Of a stretch of DNA of 64,000 bases, positions 34,351 to 43,361 are shown one piece after another. Where the stretch lies: assembly GCA_003194525.1 (NCBI GenBank), contig NBIV01000071.1:1-64000 (forward strand), in the 5' to 3' direction. A program made the position numbers and the translations under genes. Numbering within the stretch: the first letter of the stretch is position 1; the number at the start of each line of letters is the position of its first letter. The notes under the pieces are model-generated. The model was not told where the DNA came from. It did no database searches and worked only from the letters and a program-made list of their open reading frames with translations. The stretch is from Gracilariopsis chorda (Eukaryota > Rhodophyta > Florideophyceae > Gracilariales > Gracilariaceae).

Positions 34351-35283
34351 ATGCCGTCAATTACGTTTCTATCTATCGTGCTGGCTTTTCTCTCTACACT
34401 CTGCAATGCACAGTGCTTCGGAAAAGATGAAATCACTCTTAGTGGGACTTTGAAGTGTTCTGGGCAGCCTATTCCATATACAAAGCTTAAGATGATTCAT
34501 CTCATTGGTTTCGTGCCAAATGAAATTGGGTTCGGAGTCACCGATGTCAGTGGTCGTTTCTCGATAACAGGTAGTCCACGAGATGTTGTTCTTGGAGCGA
34601 GAAATGAATGGACAATCGTTCTTGCAGTTGAATACCTTTATCAAGATGAAGTTCTCAATGAGAAGGTGTTTGGAATTGATCCGTGGACTATGATAACTCG
34701 CACCGTTCACTCCAATGGTCTTCATTTCGGAGATTTGGATCTCGATGAACCGTCTTGCAAAATGTATATGAATTTCTTAAACGCTGTAAAAGACTACAAG
34801 CAAAGAGTAGGTATTAAATTCGAACCATTTCATATTCTTGGAAGGGAACGTATCAGTGGCCCGGTTCCCTTCGTGGAATGGTCGAATGTATACGTACCGG
34901 AAGGATTCTCGATGACGAATGAACTGGCCAAACATGAAGTGGGGCATATTCTCAGGAACACCCTAGATGGTTCTTACGAACATTACAATCAGGATAGGGA
35001 AAACTACGGTGGTTACGACGGTCACGGATGTCGCACTAAGACCTCAATTCAGTTTGCTTTCAACGAGGGATGGGCACTGTACTGGGCGGGACAGTGCATG
35101 GGCTCTGATGCGAATGGCCAAAAAGATGTGGAGGGAGATGTTGCCGAAATGCTACGCAATCTACAAGCGCGTTGCGACACCAGAGACAGCGACATGGTCG
35201 AAGTATTACGACGGAACCCCAAACTTATCCATACTTACGATGAGTTTGCAAAAGGACACAAGAAGCTAACGTCCTGCAACTGA
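34351..35283 (+). CDS. Secreted transthyretin-like domain plus HEVGH metalloprotease-like protein
   Basis: A protein of 310 residues from the chosen ATG at 34,351. Residues 1-22 (MPSITFLSIVLAFLSTLCNA) form a signal peptide. About residues 28-120 resemble the transthyretin-like fold of nematode TTR-52-type proteins: ITLSGTLKCSGQPIPYTKLK is the first strand pair, FGVTDVSGRFSITGSPRD the usual TDxxGxFxxxGxxxD block. The second half carries ELAKHEVGHILRN, an HExxH zinc-protease signature, and about 65 residues later FNEGWALYWAGQC, where the Glu of EGWA could be the third zinc ligand as in gluzincins. Substrate and role are unknown. An extracellular protease is the simplest reading. The frame also opens at 34,219, but the longer start would bury the signal peptide behind 44 residues. 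No intron is needed. Confidence 0.75.
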   Translation: MPSITFLSIVLAFLSTLCNAQCFGKDEITLSGTLKCSGQPIPYTKLKMIHLIGFVPNEIGFGVTDVSGRFSITGSPRDVVLGARNEWTIVLAVEYLYQDEVLNEKVFGIDPWTMITRTVHSNGLHFGDLDLDEPSCKMYMNFLNAVKDYKQRVGIKFEPFHILGRERISGPVPFVEWSNVYVPEGFSMTNELAKHEVGHILRNTLDGSYEHYNQDRENYGGYDGHGCRTKTSIQFAFNEGWALYWAGQCMGSDANGQKDVEGDVAEMLRNLQARCDTRDSDMVEVLRRNPKLIHTYDEFAKGHKKLTSCN

Positions 35284-37035
35284 GAGAATATCAAAAAACT
35301 CTTCCTCTTCATGTCAGTTCCATGGTCGTCGCTTCGGTGGCTTACAGAAGATATTTATTTCCATGGTAGGTAGGACTAGAATGGCATGTTCCAGCGCTTA
35401 TGCAGACATAAAGGAAGAACATTTTGTTGGCTCTATGGAATTGGGTGGACGTGGACGAAATGTGGGAAGATTTTTTTTTCTTTGTTTTGTTTACTGATAG
35501 CTCTTTATAGTCTCAAGCTGATTTCCACAACTTGCAGCAGCGGTGGACGCCACCACGTTGTGCATCTCCGCAGGTAAATACAGTGAGCTGTGAAGTATCT
35601 TAGCTCCCAGACCGGGCGGGACAAGAGACTACACACATTTTTGGTACTGAAGTTCCTCGTACAGAGAACAGCTTCCTCCAACGAAGAGACGTTGGAACCC
35701 GCATAGTGTAGCTACAATCTCATCATCTCTCCACTGCACAAAGCCGCTATTCTCTCGGTTTGCCTTTGTTCTTGATTGCACAAGAACGCAATTCCGAAAA
35801 GAAAAGATTGCAGTTTGCACGACACCTTTCTACGATAAAATGACTACTTCGAATTTTGACTCTCACTGCCGGCGCAGTCAAAGTGTCCCTTACAGCATTT
35901 GTGACTACCTTCAATAGTTTGAATGCTTACTTTAGTCAAACATTTGAATTCATTCAAATCTTTGCTAAGGAATCTATTCAAAACATGGAATGCACTCAAA
36001 AGCTTGGTTGATAAGCCATTCAAACGTTTGACCGCAGTTAAAAGTTTGATGTGTTAGCCATTCAATTCTTTGACTGCAGTCAAAGAGCGAAATAAAAGCA
36101 TTCTACTAGTAACATATGTCGTACGTAGACAGCGCATGAGTACATGACGACGACGTTCTGTCACATAGCACTCTATCTATCTTCCTGCAGTACCAAACCT
36201 AGTAGTAATTAGCTCTTGTTTTGATCGTCTCTGTACCAATTCACTTTCCAACATTGTACAGGTACTTATGTGCTCTCCATGTCTACATCACAGCCACAAA
36301 ACATTAACGTCTTCAACACAGAATTAAAAGTGCAACGACGTTTTTGTTCAAACACCAGATCAAATTTATACCAAAATCACCTCAAAAATTCACTTCCTCT
36401 GTAGGATATGCCATCATACCGTTTCCACCGGAACGATCTTCCACAGTAATTCTATTCAATACTGGTGTGATTTTTGAACATAAATTCACAAAACAACTAA
36501 ACTGGCATTGCTTGGCTTACCTTTGTAACAACGGTAATCAATAAAAAAAAGTTACTCCAACATTACGGATCATCTGAGATTCTAGCACCATATGGTTTCG
36601 AAGCAATCGAGAAAAATTGAATAAAAATGAACTGCATTTGCCAGTAATGTGACTAAAGAACGACAACTGTTTATAAGAACAAATAAGACTCGTTATTACT
36701 CGATAAAATTGGTTCCGTTGATGATCAAAAAGTTTTTTCCGTTTTTTATGGTATCCTGTAGTGAGTTCAGAACATTCATTAGGGTATTAGTTCAAAGATC
36801 GGCGTTCAATAATCAATTGCACCCTGGTACGATTCGAAAACTAATTGTCCAAATGTACATTGCAACCACTTCTTCTTTAAATAAAAAGCTCAAAAAATAA
36901 ATTAGCGTTACAGCTATGGCACTTTTTCACATAATGGAGACCTATGGACTTTTCCTCTTTCCGGGGATAGCTTTTTTGGAATACAACTATTTCACGTAAG
37001 CCGGGAAAGGGAAGTTTAAGTCGTTTCTGCTAGCT
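35284..37035. other. No recognisable gene; short palindromic motifs
   Basis: Between 35,880 and 36,090 the motif TTCAAA/TTTGAA recurs many times at loose intervals, ending in the palindrome at 36,067-36,086. Frames of 60-80 codons further on show no domain. Confidence 0.45.
36067..36086. repeat. 20-bp perfect palindrome
   Basis: TCTTTGACTGCAGTCAAAGA is its own reverse complement. It is the best of several related TTTGA...TCAAA motifs in the preceding 200 bp. Confidence 0.8.
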
Positions 37036-38605
37036 GTGCGCCACTTTTGCCCGTCTGGTGACGTTTTGACAGGCTATCGCTTGTTTGACATTCGAAAGTT
37101 GTGGATAAATAAGATACTATTGGAAGTTAATGTAAGCCAGGATAAAATTTTGTCTTCGACATCTGACAGTGGGTCAGATGTCAAGAGAGTCTGTTCGGTT
37201 TTGCTACCTGGATCATGGGACTGGTGTTTGCCTCATATGCTAAATTGCGATTTTGCTGAGGCTTTCGGGACAGGTTTGACCTGCGTCAATATTCACAATA
37301 ATGGTACACGAGGATTGCTAAAAGACGTAAAAAGGTCATAGAGCATGTCAACAAAAGCTCTGTTATGAAGCAAAAATTTAACGAGACTCAGGAGAAGAGG
37401 AGTACAAAAAGTGTGAAGCTTCTTTCGGATTTTCCGCATCATTGGTTGTCAACTGTTCGACTTTCGGAAAGGTTTCTACGGCTTTGGGGGACGTTGTTTG
37501 TTCATTACAAAAGGAATAAGATGAAGGTGTTCCTACCTATAGACGATAAAGAGAATCTGGTGGAATTGTTTTCAGTGATGCTCTCTGTGAGCGAAATTAT
37601 GAAGCAGGGCCAGTGCATGACCTTCCCCGCCGAAATTGATGCTTCTCTCGCCTGATGTCGTTTGAACCCCCATCTACTGAATGGCGAAGAGCCTTTAGAA
37701 ATATATGATCCTTCGAGAGAAGATTATGACTCACCGAACCGCCAAACTAGGACGAGAGATTCGTTGCATCTCTGCAACTTGACCAAGCACACCCGAGTAC
37801 TTTTAAGGAATGCACTACAGAAAACATTTTATGAAAGTTATAATCGCACTCCATACTCTTCAATGCTAGAGATGCAGGTCTTCGTACATCCTGTTTATTG
37901 GAAACTAAACTGTTTGGATTATATTCTGGACCCTTTTGACGCCGAACAGCATCGAAACCGCATTATGGACGAAAGAGTTGATCTCTGTATGAAATGCAAA
38001 CAGACGCAAAATGGCAGAGCTGAAGAAGATGAGCGTCAGTCGATTCATGGGGACAAATTCTTGTATTACAGTCTTCGGTGGTGGTAAAGACAAGGAAAGT
38101 CAACAACCTTTGGGATTTCGAAGAGTTTGCCTGCGATGACACACCTTTGGACGAGTCTCCGAGCACTGCAGAAGAATATTTTCGGGCAGAAAGAAATTCA
38201 TACTTAAATCACGAGCGCACCCATCCTGGAGATGTTACCTCACGAAATCTATTGAATTGGTGGCGGGTAAAAGGTTCGAAGTACTGTACTCTTAGCGTCA
38301 TTGCCGGTGTCGTTCTTGGGCACTCTGCTTCTTCCGCCTAAATCGAAAGGGATTTTGGAACAGGTGGATCCTTTCTCAGCAGCCGTCGAGCCCGGCTTGA
38401 TTCCGCTTTTGTCGATATGTCGCTCCTGTTCCACTGCAATCTACACCTTATACCAAGCGATGTACCAGAACTTTCAAACCACGAATGGTAATCCCAGATT
38501 CCTGCGCCGCTGTTGGTGGGAAGCGGTGATACAGACCCTTTCTTGAATATTGCTATAAACGAAATAGAGAACTTCGATCTCATTGTGTCAATAAGAGCAA
38601 ATTAG
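37036..38605 (+). pseudogene. hAT-family transposase, decayed
   Basis: Blocks in changing frames follow the order of a hAT transposase. First comes STSDSGSDVKRVCSVLLP, then WDWCLPHMLNCDFAEAFG (the hAT C..H region after the second catalytic Asp). FPHHWLSTVRLSERFLRLW matches the RWNST-type block. At the C-terminus, LLNWWRVKGSKY continues into an SSAIERDFGTGG-like end that matches the hAT dimerisation domain (LxWW...Y..L...A...L..PASSA.sER.FS). Three or more frame changes and a few stops interrupt it. The final frame ends with TAG at 38,603-38,605. No terminal inverted repeats or 8-bp duplication were found by eye. Confidence 0.7.
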
Positions 38606-38619
38606 AGTACGTTTTTCAC

Positions 38620-38626
38620 TATAAAG
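38620..38626 (+). promoter_or_regulatory. TATA-like box upstream of the small gene at 38,742
   Basis: TATAAAG, 122 bp before the ATG. The leader between them is C/A-rich (CTCAACA, CAACTTCAGCAACTTC), as for the vWA gene. Confidence 0.4.
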
Positions 38627-38741
38627 GTACAGAACACACTGAGAATCGATGGGTAGTTAGTTACACCCTCGTCATTTCAGCACCACCTGCTCTCACTGCT
38701 CAATACAGCTCTCAAGGTCAACAACTTCAGCAACTTCAAGC

Positions 38742-39200
38742 ATGAGTCTCAACATCAACTTTCTCACTCGAAATACCCATAACGAATTCTTATCTTTCGT
38801 CGTAGCTGGAAAATTTATTGAAAGTTGGTGCGTGAAACTATTTCAGTCCCACGACTATCCGCAGTATATGCAGAATCTGATACATGTTTGCTTAGGATAT
38901 TATTTCATGGTCCGACCATTCATTGACACTACGAAATAGTTTGACGTACTTGTGTAGATAGTGACGTGAATACAACCAGATTTATCAGTCACCGTTAATG
39001 ATGAATTCTTAGAATCTCTGTTATACTACTACTGCCTCACAGTGGGTTGTTTTGGACATTTGAAAGAAAAGAACACATTCACATCGGAAATGAGAAGAGC
39101 ATTAGCAAAGCTGGAAAACAATCAACCATTCACTACTGATTTCATTCCGTATATCAATCTTGCTATCGTTCGTTATCCATTTAAATACTCATTTATCTGA
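38742..39200 (+). CDS. Unrecognised small gene in two pieces
   Basis: The first piece (38,742-38,939) starts at an ATG after a TATA-like box and C/A-rich leader and encodes 65 residues (MSLNINFLTRNTHNEF...). A second open piece in another frame (about 38,970-39,200) encodes about 75 residues, with DEFLESLLYYYCLTVG and LAKLENNQPFTTDFIPYIN, and ends at TGA. The join is either a frameshift or a short intron. A candidate acceptor, TTTATCAG, lies near 38,976-38,983, but no convincing donor lies before the first stop. No family is recognised. It may be a decayed host gene. Confidence 0.35.
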
Positions 39201-39356
39201 AAATTGGAACAAGCAACCTAACCGAGGACGCTTTAAGGTTTTGGAGGGGGAGTAATGTTTACGAATTGTGATCAAAGTTATATTCTTCTGGATATTTATT
39301 GGGATATGTTCTAGTACAAACTATCAGATAAAATCCACATTTATTTCTAATTAAAA

Positions 39357-39795
39357 TCTCAACACTCCACTCTTAATGATTTACACATGTATGAGGGGGG
39401 TGTTGTTGATTGATGGGAGGCGGTGCGCCAATAAACCGCTCTGTATGCCCCTCTACGCGCATGCAAAACTGCCATTTGGCGCAACGCCTCCCTACCACTT
39501 AAAACATTCAGCAGCAGCAGCAGCAGCAAAGCTTCTTGCTTACTGGCTGGCACTCCCATAATGACTGCAGTGCCATCCAGTTACACAAAGCAACGTGTCG
39601 CGCTTTCTCATCATTGGCTGGCACTGCAGTCAATTTAGACACCTACGCGCCGCGGCGCCCCGTGGTTCTACGAGCGCTATTGCGAGCGCAAGCGAGCAAA
39701 GTGCTCGGAGAGCCTCCGAACGCCACGAAATACACAAAGCTACAAAACCAACGCGGCGCGCAGCGCCGCCCACGGCCGAAGGCCGTTTCCACTCG
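39357..39795 (+). mobile_element. Non-autonomous Helitron N1
   Basis: A 439-bp copy. It starts TCTCAACACTCC, carries the 5' inverted repeat and a CAGCAG run, and ends GGCCGAAGGCCGTTTCCACTCG with a hairpin. Confidence 0.8.
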
Positions 39796-40228
39796 TCTCT
39801 CCACTATAATGATTTATACGCGTATGAGGGGGGTGTTCTTGATTGAATGGAGGCGTTGCGCCATAAAATCCTCTTCCACGCCCCCGTTTGCCCATCCAAA
39901 ACTGCCATTTGGCGCAACGCCTCCCTACCATTTAAAAAATTCAGCAGCAGCAGCAGCAGCAAAGCTTCTTGCTTACTGGCTGGCACTCCCATAATGACTG
40001 CAGTGCCACCCAGTTACACAAAGCAACGTGTCGCGCTTCCTCATCATTGGCTGGCACTGCAGTCAATTTAGCCACCTAGGCGCCGCGGCGCACCGTGGTT
40101 CTACGAGCGCTATTGCGAGCGCAAGCGAGCAAAGTGCTCGGAGAGCCTCCGAACGCTACAAAATACACAAAGCTACAAAAACAACGCGGCGCACAGCGCC
40201 GCCCACGGCCGAAGGCCGTTTCCACTTG
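39796..40228 (+). mobile_element. Non-autonomous Helitron N2
   Basis: A 433-bp copy, very similar to N1 over its whole length, ending CCACTTG at 40,228. Confidence 0.8.
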
Positions 40229-40693
40229 TCTCTCCACCCCACTCTTAATGATTTATACATGTATGAGGGGGGTGTAGTTCACTGACCGGAGGCGTTGCGC
40301 CACAAATTCGCTTTGCACGCCCCCGTTTGCGCATGCAAAACGCCCATTTTGGCGCAACGCCTCCCTACCACTTAAAACATTCAGCAGCAGCAGCAAAGCT
40401 TCCTGCTTATTGGCTGGCACTCCCATAATGACTGCAGTGCCACCCAGTTACACAATGCAACGTGTCGCGCTTTCTCATCATTGGCTGGCACTGCAGTCAA
40501 TTTAGACACCTAAACAAAAACCCTAACGGCTCCACATACTCTCGGCGCGGCGGCGCTCTGTGGTTCTACGAGCGCTATTGTGAGCGCAAGCGAGCAAAGT
40601 ACTCGGAGAGCCTCCGAACGCTACTAAATACACAAAGCTACAAAACCAAAGCGGCGCGCAGCACCGCCCACGTCCGAAGACCGTTTTTATGTG
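40229..40693 (+). mobile_element. Non-autonomous Helitron N3
   Basis: A 465-bp copy. It has a shorter CAG run and about 30 bp more in the middle (AACAAAAACCCTAACGG..., shared with the last copy). It ends in a diverged TTTTTATGTG at 40,693. Confidence 0.8.
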
Positions 40694-41060
40694 TCTCAAC
40701 ACCCCACTCTTAATTATTTTCACATGTATGAGGGGGGTGTTGTTGACTGACGGGAGGCGTTGCGCCACAAATTCGCTTTGCACGCCCCCGATTGCGCATG
40801 CAAATCGCCCATTTGGCGCAACGCCTCCCCACCATTAAAAACATTCAGCAGCAGCAGCAGCAGCAAAGCGTTCAGTTAATGTGCTGCTGCTGCTGCAATT
40901 TGACTGTGCAATGGCTGCTGAATGGCTTGCAATACAATCAAATTGTTGTGCCAGCCACTCAGCAGCAAAACCACGACTGTTCATTCCGGCACGTGGCAAA
41001 TTGCACTGCGCCAGTGCAGTGTATACTGAAGTTTCATTGCAGACTTGCCTGCAACAGAGG

Positions 41061-41067
41061 TATATAA
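41061..41067 (+). promoter_or_regulatory. TATA-like box of the coding Helitron, inside an inverted repeat
   Basis: TATATAA sits between the arms GCACTGCGCCAGTGCA (41,004-41,019) and TGCACTGGCGCAGTGC (41,068-41,083), which are exact complements. The gene starts about 700 bp downstream. Confidence 0.45.
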
Positions 41068-41099
41068 TGCACTGGCGCAGTGCCAAATGCATCTCGCTT

Positions 41100-41620
41100 G
41101 CTGACCCTAACCACTATTTTCCATCCCATTCAGGCTTGGCCAGTAGCGCAGTGTCGTAACCTTTTGCTACCTTGGGCACTGTTTGCTGGCCTGGGACCTA
41201 GGCAAGGCCGAGCTCGTGTGCAGGTCGCCACAAGAGTAACCCACTAAGTACCACGGATCTGGGAAAAGTCAGGTGCTCCTCTGTGGTATACTGGTCGTTT
41301 GACGGCGATCAGGAAGTCTGAGGGTTTACCGGACCTAATACCAGCTTGCTGTGCAGGGTCCGGGGCGGCCGCCGTGTCGTACCTCTTGGGGACGGAAAGC
41401 ACACTTCGGTGTGTGAGCAAAGGCAGACCAATCCTTACAACCGGACGCGGGTTAAACATCAAGCGGCTTGAAAACCGGCTGGGCACACTCCGCCCGTCAT
41501 AATCCAACAGGGGTGTGTCGAGAGTCCCTGTGCTGCGCAAGACTGCATCGGGTAAATATAAGCCTTGCAGCAATTTGTTTTTTTAATTGCTGCATGCGAC
41601 TAGGCCCGGTGGGTGCAAAG
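41100..41620 (+). other. GC-rich leader block of the coding Helitron, no gene seen
   Basis: About 500 bp found in none of the non-autonomous copies. It looks structured, with many short complementary runs, and has no long open frame on the plus strand. It may be untranslated leader or captured host sequence. It does not resemble 5S rRNA. Confidence 0.35.
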
Positions 41621-41764
41621 CAACAGACTGCAACCAGTTTTTCACTTTCAACTTTGTGGTATATTGGAAATTATTCTGGAACTCTGGCAAATTTTTTAAC
41701 GGTTTACGAAAACATAGACTTGTTTTTTTTTTCCTTTTTCTGGTAAATTGAAAAGACGAGAGGA

Positions 41765-43340
41765 GGGCGACGTCTAAACTCTGGTGGCGTCCGATCTAAC
41801 TCAGTAGGTGCCAGAGACAATTCTGGAGGTGCCAGGTTGAACGCAGGCGGTGCAAGGCAAAACGCTGGTGGTCGTCGCGTCGGCAGTGGTGGAGCACGGG
41901 CAGGAGCTGGAAGGCCCCGAAGAGCACCAGCTCTTCCAGCTCCAGATGAGTTGGGAGTAAACGAGAGCGAAGCACACGTTCAAGGACCTATTGTTCCAGT
42001 GGTTGAAGAAGACGAAATTACTCCTGCACCTACTTCGGTTGCAGCAGCAGTTAGCACAAGCGCCGCTGGAGCCAGTGAGTCCGCTGCCACAGATCTACCG
42101 ACATCTTGCCCACTTCCTGGATTACTGGAGTTTGTGAGAGGCCTTCCAAGTCACATTCCACCGCCTCCGATGCCTCCCTTTCTCCCACCGATGCCTGCAG
42201 AACAGATGCCGGTTGCGATGGAAGTGGAAGAGGATGAGATCATCCCTGCTCCTTCATAGCCACCGCTGTCACCACTGCCGCCACAGCAGCCTGCCTGCTC
42301 TGACACAAGTTGAACAAGAGGAAGAACAGATGCCAGTCCCCATGGAAGTGGAAGAGGATGAGATCACCCCGGCTCCCTCACACCCGCCGCCGCAGCCTGC
42401 GCTGCCACAAGCTGAACAAGAGGAAGAACAGATGCCAGTTCCGATGGAAGTGGAAGAGGATGAGATCACCCCGGCTCCCTCACACCCGCCGCCGCAGCCT
42501 GCGTTGCCACAAGCGGAACAGGAAGAACAACAGATGTCCATTCCGATGGAGGTGGAGGCGGATGAGATCACACCGGCTCCGTCACACCAGCTGCAGCATC
42601 AACCACAGCAACAGCTTGATACGACGGTCATGCACTGTGCTGGGCGTCCTGATCGAGGACTCTATCGCGTGTACTATGCGTGGGATTCCGTGGCAGCTCA
42701 AGCGAGGAATGATCCGGCCATCTGTGCAAGCGTGCCGGAGTTTGAGACGCTTCCCACTGCAGGTCAAAGGCGATGCGGAAGATGCGGCGAGCACGCACAC
42801 ACGCTCTCCTCCTGCCCGTACCGGGACTGGACATTGAGACTTCATAGCTGCAAGTACTGCGGATGCGTTTTGCTTGGCAAAGAGACCAATGGAGTGTGCT
42901 GTGGAATGAAAAGAATGTCAGGGAGGGGCGTCACGTTCCGCAGAAGGCATAACAACGAGTTGGTTGGCAGTCTTTATAGTCTGAGAGCCTTTCACAGCCA
43001 TTTTCTCAACTTGAATACGCTCTTCGCTACGACGCAAGCGTTCATGGACATGTCGTATGTGACGGGAGGCGGTCCCTCCTTTCTGAGACTTGAGGGAAAC
43101 GCAGCTCTCGCTCTGCCAACGCAGAACCAGAACAACACGCGCCACAGCTTTCTGTGGGGTACTGGTCCCCCTAACTTGGATCCCTCTCACTATGCGCGTG
43201 CCAATTTGCGTGCGTTCATTCAAGATATCAACGTACGAGACATCGTGCCCAAGTTGTACGATGTGATCCAGCCCAATCCAGACGTGGTGCGTGAGCGGTA
43301 CCGATCCATGCTTAGCACGCAACAACAACAACAAAATTAA
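41765..43340 (+). pseudogene. N-terminal region of the Helitron Rep-helicase (family 2)
   Basis: The start is a run of seven-residue repeats of the form GGARxNA (about 41,765-41,900), without a clear ATG. A Pro/Glu-rich stretch follows with three 34-residue units (see 42,306). A Cys-rich zinc-finger-like region comes next: CGRCGEHAHTLSSCPYRDW and CKYCGCVLLGKETNGVCCG at about 42,775-42,905, then a conserved block FMDMSYVTGGGPSFLRL. A frame change lies around 42,213-42,259, and a TAA at 43,338-43,340 separates this part from the Rep domain in the same frame. The counterpart at 51,529 has the same zinc-finger order, which confirms the boundaries. Confidence 0.75.
42306..42608 (+). repeat. 102-bp coding minisatellite
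   Basis: Three direct units (42,306-42,407, 42,408-42,509, 42,510-42,608) encode a 34-residue repeat with the core MPVPMEVEEDEITPAPS, followed by HPPPQPALPQA. Weaker copies lie upstream (about 42,195-42,255). Length is a multiple of three, so the frame survives copy-number change. Confidence 0.85.
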
Positions 43341-43361
43341 TATACCGACGTCGATATCAGC

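Noticed and set aside
39370-41160. Numerous open frames of 60-150 codons in both orientations
   Set aside because: They repeat in each Helitron copy, overlap each other, and cross the terminal hairpins and CAG runs. Composition explains them.
41100-41620. rRNA or snRNA gene in the Helitron leader
   Set aside because: The block is GC-rich and structured-looking, but it does not match 5S rRNA landmarks and no Pol III terminator or boxes were convincing.
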